The position numbers and the translations under genes were made by a program. This document shows positions 9,701 through 18,255 of a DNA stretch of 64,000 nucleotides, one piece after another. Source of the stretch: Nematopogon swammerdamellus (taxonomy: Eukaryota > Arthropoda > Insecta > Lepidoptera > Adelidae); NCBI GenBank assembly GCA_946902875.1, contig OX336349.1, positions 15,895,891 to 15,959,890 on the forward strand. The letters are read 5' to 3'. The notes under the pieces were generated by a model, which was not told where the DNA came from, searched no databases, and saw only the letters and a program-made list of their open reading frames with translations. The first letter of the stretch is position 1, and the number at the start of each line of letters is the position of its first letter.

Positions 9701-11150
9701 TGGGATGGCTCAGATAAATACCGGCTTGTGCTTCTGGACTCAATCCAGCGTCGAGCCATGCGACTGGTGGGTGACCCCGAGGTGATCTAGAACCGCTGCA
9801 ACTCCATAGGTAGTTGGCGCCCTAAGTGTGTTCTGTCGCTTATTCCATGGGGAGTACACGGAGGAGCTGTTTAACGCGATCCTGCCATCCCCTTTTCACC
9901 TCCGCACCATGCGCACTGGGCAGGGATTACATCCTTACACGCTGAACTTAACGCGGATGCGTACCAATCGGTTGTGAAGCTGCAGATCTTTCCTCCGCAG
10001 AACTGGAATACTCCTGACCGCACTCCCTGCCTATGTATTTCCCCCCAAGTACAGTCTCGCGTCGTGAATAGGCATCTGTCCAGCCAGCATTGCACTCGCA
10101 TCCCCCACATGTGACTGAATGTCCATGGGTGTCGTTAGACACATTATGGCTAGGGGCCACATGTCGCGCTTTCATTAAAAAAAACTATAACAAAAATAAA
10201 ATAAACCACCCGTGAATATATATGAACACATCAGCTTCCCCGCTTGTACATACAAAATAAAGTAATAATAATAAATATGGATTGCGCAGGGTACTGGGAA
10301 TGGTGGGTGAAGGCGGAACGGAGCGTGCCCCCTCGGTGCCGCGCGATCACGGCACGCGCGAACACACTCCCGGTACGTACCAACACTATCCTGATTTACA
10401 TACATACCACACTGTTCACTTCACTGCTCCGCGCGGAGCAGATGGGAGCCGACGGACGTAAGAAATGCCTGCTCCGCGCCGAGCAGTTAGGAGCAGGCAT
10501 GTTAAATATGCTGGGAATATGGTGTCATGAATGTTTTATGGTGCATAACAAGGCAATCCGCCGACGCACCAAAGTAGTCGATAAAGAGGATGGGATGACT
10601 GGAGGAAAATTGGAGAGGCGTATGACCAGCAGTGGACGCTTACACGCTGACTGACTGAAGGTTAAATATATTTTCAGTCACCTTCTCAAGTCCTCCGTCG
10701 GTTCAATCGTTTATAAATACTATACTTATGTACTTCGCACTAATATTTACCCTCTTTGCAGCCAACAGATTTTCCTCCGAAGAGCCGAAATCTGCAAGCG
10801 ACCGTTCACCAACACCCAAGACATCCTCCGCATTCTCCTATCCCGACTCGGAACGGACGAAGCCGCAAGTCAACGGCTCACACGACGCCTTCCTCAATGC
10901 CGAGAGGCAAAGTCGGGACGGCCGTGGCCAGTCCGACAACCACAACGATATACATCTTCTGAACACCGAGCGACGTACGACCCACGCTTCTAACGACAAC
11001 GATACAAATCTTCTGAACTCCGAGCGACATACGACCCACGCTTCTAACGACAACTTACACAGTCCCATAATGGAGGAGTTGAAAGCGAATATGAACAGAT
11101 TAGACTCTCACCACAACCTTCAGGACATGGGTCACGAGCACGGCAAGTAA
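3552..11150 (+). CDS. papi: Tudor-domain protein, best match Papi/TDRKH (3' part, five exons)
   Basis: Exons 3552-3764, 4526-4657, 7981-8095, 8912-9053 and 10769-11150 join with consistent phases (0, 0, 1, 2) into 327 residues ending at TAA 11148-11150. Residues 1 to about 155 form an extended Tudor domain: VGQVVAAVF, GRWYRARVL, VADVFFVDYGDSEYV, LRLRFQ|AMECFLAGV, WHPKAIQRFEDLTK|VARWK and IPGIKLYDITD|EGESDIGA, followed by EEGWAVE. A low-complexity tail of about 170 residues follows. In insects Papi is a mitochondrial-surface Tudor-KH protein that holds PIWI proteins by methylated arginines during piRNA 3'-end trimming. A single C-terminal eTudor plus tail fits it better than multi-Tudor proteins. 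The KH and membrane-anchor exons would lie left of the window. Another single-Tudor protein cannot be excluded. Confidence 0.75.
4526..4657 (+). CDS. papi: papi exon: Tudor/SN-like linker
   Basis: 44 codons, phase 0 to 0, between ...CCACAG and AAG|GTATTT. It encodes AMECFLAGVRPAG, then DKWHPKAIQRFEDLTK, the bridge helix region of extended Tudor domains. Confidence 0.8.
5098..5993 (-). pseudogene. Jockey ORF2 fragment: RT fingers/palm to C-terminus
   Basis: Contains SGIPQGSVLGPVLY, GTFADDTAALA (catalytic FADD), RYLGLHLDRRLTWQKHI and the C-terminal LEMMTVREEIQNHTIRYKD. A premature TAG at 5269-5271 interrupts an otherwise open frame that reaches the natural stop at 5098. The upstream part of the same frame resumes at 6340. 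Confidence 0.87.
5994..6339 (+). mobile_element. CR1-like LINE 3' tail nested in the Jockey copy
   Basis: Encodes the C-terminal end of a LINE reverse transcriptase: RTNRFCRSFLYRTGKLWNAL, then FPPKYSLGSFKRGVN and a stop after NVHGRR (6284-6286). A short 3' end CGCCATATGTCGCGCTGTC and an A-run (6328-6339) follow. It separates WHPG from LLYKLK of the Jockey RT; excising it restores a continuous Jockey frame. The same tail occurs at 9655, 23540, 24725, 30105, 39095 and 52712. No long target duplication is visible. Confidence 0.8.
6340..6543 (-). pseudogene. Jockey ORF2 fragment: RT N-terminal part
   Basis: Encodes FPEAILARLKPFIRDIIPEH, HQFGFREQHATTEQ and AFLDISQAFDKVWHPG, then stops at the nested LINE tail. 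This is the upstream part of the frame that continues at 5993. Confidence 0.85.
6553..6774 (+). pseudogene. MULE-type transposase C-terminal remnant
   Basis: The frame reads EFIKPCCCEREMIRTTTN, LEGWHAKINRYIGLRKPTL and AHVLDILKKEIIVDD, then a stop. 'TNN.EGWH..(L/I)N' followed by a helical basic tail is a feature I associate with MULE-like transposase ends in animals. Its place between long inverted repeats supports this. Only the last 70 or so residues survive, and the frame starts in the 9-bp target duplication of the nested Jockey. Confidence 0.55.
7156..7980. other. AT-rich intron remainder, no element recognised
   Basis: Intron sequence between the MULE-like element and papi exon 7981-8095. 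It holds A/T runs and a short CGACCCCTCGACCCC tandem near 7432-7465. Nothing codes. Confidence 0.5.
7981..8095 (+). CDS. papi: papi exon: end of extended Tudor domain
   Basis: 38 codons plus one base, phase 0 in and phase 1 out, between TCGAAACAG and GACG|GTGAGT. Encodes VARWKSLVSTTCTYKRC and IPGIKLYDITD, the WK...LYD signature of extended Tudor domains. Confidence 0.82.
8190..8400 (+). mobile_element. LINE 3' end (CR1-like), fragment
   Basis: 8213-8301 reads NSRNKLPDEVIEAIPNNITF then KNRLDKYLKI and a stop, the C-terminus of a LINE reverse transcriptase of the same type as 60415-60745. The 3' UTR word ATGAATACATCAGCAT also matches that copy. Confidence 0.65.
8455..8860. repeat. Dispersed repeat with a long internal hairpin (partner of 22350-22975)
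   Basis: TTTGGTCAAGATCGGATTGG, then GAGCGATTCCGCC, lead into a near-perfect inverted repeat: CCCTAGAGTTGAAGGCGGTG at about 8680 and its complement ending near 8806, with outer arms reaching 8643 and 8842. The same parts in the same order and orientation recur at 22350-22975. Confidence 0.75.
8912..9053 (+). CDS. papi: papi exon: end of Tudor domain and Pro-rich linker
   Basis: Phase 1 in, phase 2 out, between TTGTAG and CCAG|GTACAC. Joined to the previous exon it gives TDEGESDIGAVLVEEGWAVE, the final helix of the extended Tudor domain. A Pro/Ala/Thr-rich linker of about 28 residues follows (TPRASPRPTAAPSPAPTTP). The upstream AG (TAG|AG) is required by phase; using the next AG gives an immediate stop. 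Confidence 0.8.
9120..9265. repeat. Dispersed repeat, partner of 39789-39915
   Basis: CATATGGCAGTTAG, CTCGAACTTGTCACAATTTG and TTCTATCCGGTTCGATT are shared in order with 39789-39915. Class unknown. Confidence 0.6.
9415..9670 (+). repeat. Composite dispersed repeat (family Y, left part and tail)
   Basis: A TTG tract, then GGGGTTGGCTCTAGGCCTGC, CTCCAGCTACCCCAGCCAGC, TCTGCAG, then the tail TCCCTTAGCCGCCTTTTACG and AAGTACCGACCCCACACAG. The same order with more middle sequence appears reversed at 59785-60145; the left part alone recurs at 56640-56870. Confidence 0.65.
9671..10185 (+). mobile_element. CR1-like LINE 3' end fragment
   Basis: Translates, with frame breaks, as YRLVLLDSIQRRAMRLVGDP near 9721, then pieces alignable to the copy at 5994-6339 (CTGTTTAACGCGATCCTGCC, CCCCCAAGTACAGTCTCG). 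It ends at CATGTCGCGCTTTCATT plus an A-run. It reaches further 5' than the other copies in the window. Confidence 0.75.
10590..10650 (+). mobile_element. RTE-type LINE C-terminal fragment
   Basis: Encodes DWRKIGEAYDQQWTLTR and a stop, the conserved end of lepidopteran RTE reverse transcriptases; compare 55725-55856. Confidence 0.65.
10769..11150 (+). CDS. papi: papi terminal exon: low-complexity tail with 18-residue repeats
   Basis: The acceptor is the AG of CCAACAG at 10768. It is chosen over TTGCAG at 10761 because only it keeps phase 2 and an open frame of 127 codons to TAA at 11148-11150. The tail begins FSSEEPKSASDRSPTPKTSS. It contains two near-identical 18-residue units (period 54 nt, 10956 and 11010): LLNTERRTTHASNDNDTN and LLNSERHTTHASNDNLHS, with a weaker third unit upstream (FLNAERQ). 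The end is LQDMGHEHGK. Candidate AATAAA signals lie near 12022 and 12064. Confidence 0.75.
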
Positions 11151-12740
11151 GGCTGATATACCTGGTGATGTCTTGTGTTTTCTGTCTGTTACCTTATTTA
11201 TGTTTGCTCGTTGGCATATAAATTAAAATACTGTACTTAATTTTATATTTCCCTGTAAGCATAATTGGTTTCCTCAGCTCTACTATATCCTCTAATTGAA
11301 GGAGTGGTATTTCAACTTTTACTTGGTGTTAGAAGGATGTGACAGATTCCCCAGACGATATCTGATATTCACACGACCGTCACATGTCAATCACGGCTCA
11401 GAGTGGGAGTTGAAATACTGGCGCTAAATCAATCTTAAGAGTAAACGTTAGTGGCATAAAGACTTATGAAAGGGGGTCCAAAGCAGAAATAAGCTCCAGG
11501 ACTCTAAAATGGCAATGTTTTATTATGGATACAGATATTAATGACCTTAGTATAGCAGCGAGAAAACTAAATATGTTTGGTGTCTATGAGCAGGTATTTC
11601 TTCCTAGACAATGTATAAAAGGTAAGCAGAAAACACGGAGTGAAATCCCAGTGATTAGCCACAATTGAAGCCGTTTCGAGTATTTAAGTGCATCTGTGAT
11701 TATTAACAAGACCTGTAGATACATATCGGCGAGCTCTAACACATTGCTTATTAGAAATAATAGGTAAGTACCACAGATGAGAGAAAGAGAGGCGAGATGG
11801 GCCAACGAGAAGTGCACGCCAACTATTCCGCACCCACTCGCGACATCTACAGCCAAACGAGGATATCGACGTCCTCTACCGCATGTGGAACTCTGGCTAG
11901 AGAGCAGAGACACAGCCACATCCTCGATTCTTCCTTGATTTCTTCCTTTCATTCCTTCTTTGATCTGCGGTAGGTGCCGTGTTTAGTCTAAAGCATTCTA
12001 TTTGTAGCATTTATAAACTGAAATAAACCATGTTTTTTTTATTATTTTTTGTTGTAGATAATAGAATAAAGACGGGAGCACAAAGTCTCTGGTTTATCGC
12101 AGATTTAAATAATGAAATGTGTAAATATTTTTCAATAGATTTTTAGATCTCGAAGTAACGAACGGTCGAATTCGTAACGAATCAAAGGTGAAGACAATTT
12201 GAACAAGTCGGAGCAATTATAAAAACAATTTAATTAAAAATACCTGTTGTATTTTACTAAAACTTAATTATTGAAGACCCAACGGGTTACCGAAAATGAT
12301 TAAACATTTGGGAAAATTACTTAATTTTATTCGAGTTCACCAGAAACTCGATAGATCTAAGAATATTGTTTGATTGTAAAATTAAAAATAATTATAAAAG
12401 TAAGGAAAAGGCATTATTTTGTATTCTAGCGGCCAGTAAACCATATTTATTGAATTGAATTTTGAAAAGGGTAGTGGCGGTGTTGGCTCGTAAGGGAAGA
12501 AAAGGGAAAACGGTGTGTGTACAGATAAGTTGGTAGTATATTGTGGAAGAATAGTTTATTGGTGAAACACCAGCAGGGTTGTATTCAGGCAACTTGTAGG
12601 TCGCATAGACTCATTTGATCTTTGCGATTTTTTAATTGAATTGCTGCAAGTATAAAACAGAATAAATTTATTTGAAATCAGAATACCTTAAATCTTGTCA
12701 GCACCATCTATAATTATTAAATGACATACTAACATTACTT
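11151..12740. other. Downstream of papi; possible 3' UTR then intergenic, no element recognised
   Basis: AT-rich. It holds the candidate poly(A) signals near 12022 and 12064. No recognisable coding or transposon sequence; open readings at 11584-11952 and 12392-12592 show no familiar motifs. Confidence 0.4.
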
Positions 12741-12744
12741 GCAT

Positions 12745-12862
12745 ATAAGGACCAAATTGCAAAGCTGAACTGGCAGTGGGCTGTGCACAACTGTCGCAGA
12801 CCCGACAACCGCTGTGGTAGACGGGCGCTCGAGGCCACATACGTGATTTGCCAAAGAAAGGA
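12745..12862 (+). mobile_element. RTE-type LINE fragment
   Basis: GACCAAATTGCAAAGCTGAA reads as QIAKLNWQWAVHNCRRPDN, the RTE 'KL.W.WAGH..R' region before the C-terminus. Same segment as 16425-16480. Confidence 0.6.
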
Positions 12863-13283
12863 CATACATTAAATAGAGCATAAAAAAATTAGATCGCTTT
12901 CATAATGCCGAAAAGCGTCCCAATAAAAAGTCACATTGCAGTTGCAAAGGTATTTTTATATAATTTTATTATTTGTCGTTCTATTCCGTTTATTCTAGCC
13001 ATAATCAGATTATATTTAAAGTTATCAATATAATTGAAAACAGGAAACTAGACGTAGACGCTAGATTAAAACTAAAGTTGATTGAATTCGACCCTGTTAC
13101 TTGGTGTATGAGGGCTTCCATCACCGACCGAAGAGATCCTTGTGATGAAACGTTGGACAAGGTGCTATTTCGTACTCTGGTCTGTATGTCTAACGTCAGA
13201 AATATTTTTGTAAATATAACTACAATGTAAAAATTATTTCATTGTTTCTCTATGTGCTTGTTATGCGCCAAACCTGTGATGCC

Positions 13284-13419
13284 GGCACTTCACTTGGCTG
13301 TATGCATACAAATATTTGGCAAACATTTCCTTTTCGTCTTCCTTTAATGGCTTGTTTAGAGCGAGATAAAACTAAAATGTTTGCAACAATCGCGAATACG
13401 CTAAGCCAAGTGAAGTGCC
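13284..13419. mobile_element. Short MITE with perfect 15-bp inverted ends (copy 1)
   Basis: Begins GGCACTTCACTTGGC and ends with its exact complement GCCAAGTGAAGTGCC. The interior is shared with 14164-14305 (GCGAGATAAAACTAAAATGT, TTTAATGGCTTGTTTAGAGC). Confidence 0.7.
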
Positions 13420-13775
13420 ACCATGAGGAATTAATGACTGAATTTTGTATTTGATGTAGAATACATCTTGTATTTTGAGTTTTAAAGCGGCCCTATAGGC
13501 GCTTTATACATATAAAAGTATGTTACATTATCATATAATGATATAATAGATGGCACTAAACGTTGCGAAGGCGGGATGATTTTCGTTTGTTATGTATGAC
13601 AGCTGACAGGAGCGTCTCGGCTCGATGTATTCTACTTGTATTCTTCTACTTTAAATTTGGAGAATAATTATCGTCACATCACCCTCTGTTTTCTTTGGCA
13701 AGTTTAATTTTGAGCCAAAAGTAAAAACAATATTTCTGGTTTTGATTTGAGAACACATTCTGGCAGGATAGTGGA

Positions 13776-13964
13776 TACAGATGTTCTATCTCACGAAGTC
13801 CTTTTGGCTATGAATGTTGTCAGGTGTGCACATGCACATTGTTTTAGTGTGCGTAACCAGTACGATCGCGACGCGGTTCACGCACACAACACACACAAGC
13901 GCGCTTATCAGTAAACGTCACTACTACAACCAGAGCCAAACGGACTTGAGATAGAACATCTGTA
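13776..13964. mobile_element. Tc1/mariner-type MITE, 189 bp, TA-flanked
   Basis: The ends TACAGATGTTCTATCTCA and TGAGATAGAACATCTGTA are complementary and continue (AAGTCC..TTGGCT / AGCCAA.CGGACTT). Flanking TA on both sides fits Tc1/mariner insertion. Single copy in this window. Confidence 0.65.
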
Positions 13965-14163
13965 CCCGATCTGTAGGCGCACCGCGCAACACTTGGTATG
14001 ACCCCAATCTATACTCTTTCTATTTTTGTATTTTTCTACTTATATGTTTGAATATAAATTGCGCTGTGAACGCATTTGGCAGGATTTTTGTTCCTAAAAA
14101 CTCATATTGCTAAAATATACATTTTTCCTCAAAAAATGAAAAGCGCTTGTGTAAAGTGTGATG

Positions 14164-14305
14164 CTAGCACCACACATGGCTGTATGCACACAAATATTTG
14201 GCAAAAAATTCCGTTTCGTCTCTCTTTAATGGCTTGTTTAGAGCGAGATAAAACTAAAATGTTTGCAACAATCACGAATACGCTAAGCCAAGTGAAGTGC
14301 CACCA
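14164..14305. mobile_element. Short MITE (copy 2), left end decayed
   Basis: About 90% similar by eye to 13284-13419. The right end GCCAAGTGAAGTGCC is intact; the left end has drifted (AGCACCACACATGGC). Confidence 0.65.
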
Positions 14306-14344
14306 TAAATAGACTGAACATGGGAAAATAAATCGTCACCTTTC

Positions 14345-14445
14345 CTGTATGTATTGTGTGGCTGAGGCGTAAGTCGGCATACCGGAGACTTACTGCTTAC
14401 TACCATCTTAGCATAGTGGTATCAACCCAGTCGGTCCTTCCTTAC
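14345..14445 (-). repeat. SINE family S body fragment
   Basis: GTGTGGCTGAGGC, CGGAGACTTACTG and GTGGTATCAACCCAGTCGG match the body of the tRNA-headed SINE at 58700-59035. Confidence 0.5.
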
Positions 14446-14556
14446 GGGCAATCCTTGGATCGTCAAAACATTTGATCTCCCTGAATATGAAGTACCATCT
14501 TCTTTCTACCGTGTGATGCAAGCTTAGAAATTTTGAGAGAATATGGTCATTGAGCC

Positions 14557-14627
14557 GACCCGATGGTGAAATTGGTAACGCGTTGGCGGCTCTGCCAGAG
14601 TTCCACGTTCGAATCCTGATTGGGGCG
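14557..14627 (+). other. tRNA-like 71-nt unit (tRNA-derived pseudogene or SINE head)
   Basis: Has box-A-like TGGTGAAATTGGTAACGCG and box-B GTTCGAATCC. Folding by hand: acceptor GACCCGA with TTGGGGC pairs at 5-6 of 7; D arm GTG/CGC; anticodon stem TTGGC/GCCAG; T stem poor. Same layout as 62130-62200. The weak T stem argues against a working tRNA. Confidence 0.5.
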
Positions 14628-14639
14628 TATTTTTTATCT

Positions 14640-15980
14640 TTATTATTTATGGCTTTGTATCTAACTAATGAGGAAATGGAGATGTTCTATTCATCAATCC
14701 ATTTTGAAAATGGTAAATATGGACAATGGTTGTATATTTTATACAGCGAAATGTTCTTTGAGCTTCGCTTTAAAAGTTAGGCGTGTAATTAAGTACCTAT
14801 CCGATTATTGGAGATGACATCTTTGAAAAAAAAAGTTTGTTTTTACGTGTAGAAGTGAAGAATGAAGAAAACTCCATGTTACTTAATTCGGTAATATTTT
14901 CTGCGCTACAGAACATCTTTGTTTAATTATTCCTGTTTTATTTTTTTTCGGAAGGCAAAAGCCAAATAGATTTCGAGAATTCTGGCGTTTAGTTCTCACT
15001 GATGCTCCTTTGAAATACAAAAGTAATTCAGGGAAGGAGTGAAATTTTCTGGGTTACGGAGAAATTCAACAGGCCAAATTTGTTTCCTTATGAAATTGTT
15101 TTGTTTTGTTTTGTTGAATCTTTGTTATTTCGACAGTAAGTTAATGTAAATATCTAACTGTTAGGTGCCACCAAATTGCTTGTAGTTATCTTTTTAAGTT
15201 TATTTTGTATTAAATCGATGAAAATACAAGAACATTGTTTTATTTTAAAATGTCAGAGCCCAAGGTCAGAGCATTATTTGCTAAAGGAAAGGCTTGACCT
15301 ATGAAAATTAGCGACAATGTGAAACATTTCAAGGTTGACTGGAAGAAATCACTTAAATTAATAAGTCCGCCTTTGCACGCTACGTTCTCTTGTTTCTGTG
15401 TGAATTATTGTTAGCTTCTATTCTTCTTCTGTATTTTATCTTCTGTCTTGTGTATCTCTGTGTTTTTGTGTGCAATAAAGCATTTCTATTCTATTCTATT
15501 CAATGTATTGTACCGGCTATGGTACCGGAGTTACCTTAGTTTGCCGTTGTTAGGAATGCCAAAAGTCGTTTTATACATGTTAAACCACTGAGCCCACTTT
15601 TTAGGGTTCCCTATCTGTGCGTAATCTACGCCGTCCGTCTGTCTGTCTTGCCCTGCCTTTATCTTTGGAACCGTAATAGGTAGCGGGCTCAAATTTTCTC
15701 TTCAAGGCCTGACTGCAGCGCTATTTCTCAAGATTAATTTAACTCGTTTCCTTAGTTTTTCGCAGTCGGGTTCTGTTACGTTTTTTTAAATTGACGCTCT
15801 ATAGGTAAACCCACACACGCACCTATACCTACCTACCTTTTAGTTACAAGTCAGCTTGACTTCCATATTAAGCGTCTATAGAAAGTCGCGGCGTGTACTT
15901 AGTATGGCGTGCTAGTAATGGATGACCGTGCTTTCTTTCCTCGCCTTACCCACTCCCTCCTCGCCGCGGGCGAGCGCGGA
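14640..15980. other. AT-rich intergenic DNA, nothing assigned
   Basis: Contains short common lepidopteran repeat words (GGGTTCCCTATC..CTGTCTGTCTTGCCC near 15603-15655) but no element with identifiable ends and no convincing coding frame. Confidence 0.4.
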
Positions 15981-15984
15981 TCTA

Positions 15985-16003
15985 GGGGGGGGGGGGGGGG
16001 GGG
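15985..16003. repeat. G homopolymer, 19 bases
   Basis: Uninterrupted run of 19 G followed shortly by C runs (16015-16026). A likely polymorphic or assembly-sensitive site. Confidence 0.8.
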
Positions 16004-16424
16004 TGGAGGATGAAACCCCCCCTCCCCAATGGTCTTAAGGGGCACGGGTATAGGGCGATGATGCCCCCATCAAAACAATCTAGAAAGCACATGCGGAAGC
16101 CGGAAGCATAGATATCTAAAGATCGGAACACACACTATGTTGAACACAATACTTTAGTAAAATTATGTAAATTAATCAATTCCTGTTGTACAGTATACTA
16201 ATGTACGTTATACCTCCTGTTTATTCAGTATGTAAATGCCTGAAGTGTTGAACAGTTTTAATATCAGGTTATAGAATTTATTGGCTGACCTTGAGGCTGG
16301 AGGATCGGGCACAATCAATTCACCACCGAGAAAGTGTAACTCCGGACTAATGACATCTCAAGGAAAAGACCCTAACTAAACCCAAGATTTAGTAAACCGT
16401 GTAATTGAAGATTAGCAATCGGAA

Positions 16425-17150
16425 GTGGCAGGGGCTGGGCACATCTGTCGCAGACCCGTCAACCGCTGGAGTACCTGTCTACTCGCTCGAATGGTGGCCA
16501 CGTACAAGCAAATGTAGCGTGGGACGGCCCCCGGCTAGATGGACCACCGACATTGGCGTATCTAGGGTTATTTTCCAGGGTGGGCCTGGCCCCTGATAAG
16601 CGATGGCCGATGAAGCCGAAACCCGATGTACCTACGCAATAAAAGTAGGTAATTTGAACTTGAAGTGTTTTATCGTTGAAGTGTTAATTAAGCCGTATTT
16701 CGACCATTGATTTCGGAAAGTTTCTTTACCTAAATAAAATTAAACAAAAACATTTATTTAAAGTGTTTATTTTGATTATCTGGATGGAAATGGAATTTTA
16801 TGTTGATTCCTCAGCTGTAGATTATTTAAGTGTTTTTGTGTGAAATTATTAAAATTGTTGAAAGTTAAATTATTGTGTGTTGAAATTATTTAAGTGCCCA
16901 CCCTAGAATTTTGGGTTAGCAACCCAACATCCTGGGGTGGGCACCAGACACTTCTGGGGTGGGCCGTGCCCACCCGGCCCCCCCTCTATATACGCCAATG
17001 ACCACCGAGAATAAGGTGGACAGACAACCTAAAAAAGTTAGCCGGGAGTGGATGTATGAGAAGAGCGGAAGACCGCGTGCGGTGACGTGCCCTGGGAGAG
17101 GGTTATGTCCAGCAATGTACCTATATGGGCTGATGATGAAATAGAAGAGA
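16425..17150 (+). mobile_element. RTE-type LINE fragment split by a hAT MITE
   Basis: 16425-16550 reads GAGHICRRPVNRWST then, with frame slips, the 'W.DD' region (TGGACCACCGACATT). After the inserted MITE, 17001-17100 continues with VDRQPKKVSREWMYEKSGRP, matching the RTE segment that follows. A decayed copy. Confidence 0.65.
16551..17000. mobile_element. hAT-type MITE, 450 bp, with exact 8-bp target duplication
   Basis: Terminal repeats CATTGGCGTAT and ATACGCCAATG are perfect complements. The flanks ACCACCGA at 16543-16550 and 17001-17008 are identical, an 8-bp duplication as made by hAT transposases. 'C-A-x-TGGCGTA' ends are typical of hAT. Sub-terminal GGGTGGGC / GCCCACCC words are also inverted. 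No transposase inside. Confidence 0.85.
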
Positions 17151-17264
17151 TGTTCCGTGTTTGTTCTGATGTAAAAATCAAACATCTGAACGTTTTAGGA
17201 CCCAATTAATTAGGGACAAAATGTTCCCACCATCGGAAAAACGCCCCTCGCTCCTGTCGCACCT

Positions 17265-17475
17265 TTTTTTTTTACGGCACCTCATTGAACCACGGTTGGC
17301 TACGTACATCACCATTACACCCGTGGTGTCAACCCATCCTTTGTTCCCGTCGGAACATGTCAGTGCTATCCTTTGCTTGCGTTCGTGCCAGTTAACACGG
17401 ACCATTTCCATAGCCGTTTCGACCGACTTCCAACCAATGCCCTCAAAAACAACATCTAGGTCCGCCACTGCCCCT
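17265..17475 (-). repeat. SINE-like family W, diverged copy
   Basis: A T-run then GGTTGGCTACGTACATCACC, GTCAACCC and CATAGCCGTTTCGACCGACT; a diverged version of 62203-62440. Confidence 0.55.
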
Positions 17476-18255
17476 CCCCGCCTTCCCCCGCCGCGAACCA
17501 GTCGTCCGCCCCGACATACTAATGTCTGTGCTGTTGCGTAAATGTGTAGCAGTCACGATTCCTGCGACAGAATATGCATAATTTACTGTGTCACTAAACC
17601 TCATGGATTGTTACGAAAGCTTTGAGCAAGTTGGTCGAGTTGGTTCCACTGCGCTGTCGCGTCGGTAAAAAGCACCGAGCATACATACGGGAGACCCAAC
17701 GCTACTGCGTTTGTATCGGAGCACGGCTAGCCAAAAATCCCCACTACTACGAAAATCGAAATCGCAATTTAATCTTTTATGACGTGACTTGTCTATCTCC
17801 GTTACCCATATCGCGCCCTGCGATATGGAGAGAGACAGAGCGAGCAAGGCCAGCGACAGGTTTGTTATCGCTGGCTTGGCTCGGGTATCTGGTAGTAAGA
17901 GCCGACCGTCCGACCAATCGGAAGCCTTGCTTGACGGCAACTTGACGGGATCACTACGAATGCCAGTCTGATGGACGATGATGGTGCGGTAGATTTGTGA
18001 ATTTTGAAATTGTTATTTGTAATATTATTTCAAATAGTTTTTACTGAACGAATATTATTGTTTGAATAAAAAAAAAAATATTGAAAAATTTAACCAGACT
18101 GTTGTTCTAATATTTTTGAAAAGTTGTACTAATAATCAGTGATAGGAATAAGTAGGGCTTATTTACCTAAACTTCGAGGAACAGAGTAAAAGATTGGAGT
18201 CTTCCTTAAAACAATATTTTTTCCGGTTTAATAATATTCATGGTGTTTTAATCTC
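17476..18255. other. Intergenic, small hairpin only
   Basis: CGAGCAAGGCCAGCGA (about 17841) and TCGCTGGCTTGGCTCG (about 17867) form a 16-bp hairpin. Otherwise no element or gene recognised. Confidence 0.45.

Noticed and set aside
12973..13230. 85-residue frame beginning MSFYSVYSSHNQ
   Set aside because: No family recognised and no supporting signals; left unannotated.
15971..17471. Possible larger hAT element with ends GCGGATCTAGG and CATCTAGGTCCGCCACTG
   Set aside because: The right end looks like a hAT terminus, but the left end matches at only about 10 of 16 bases and no 8-bp duplication could be found.
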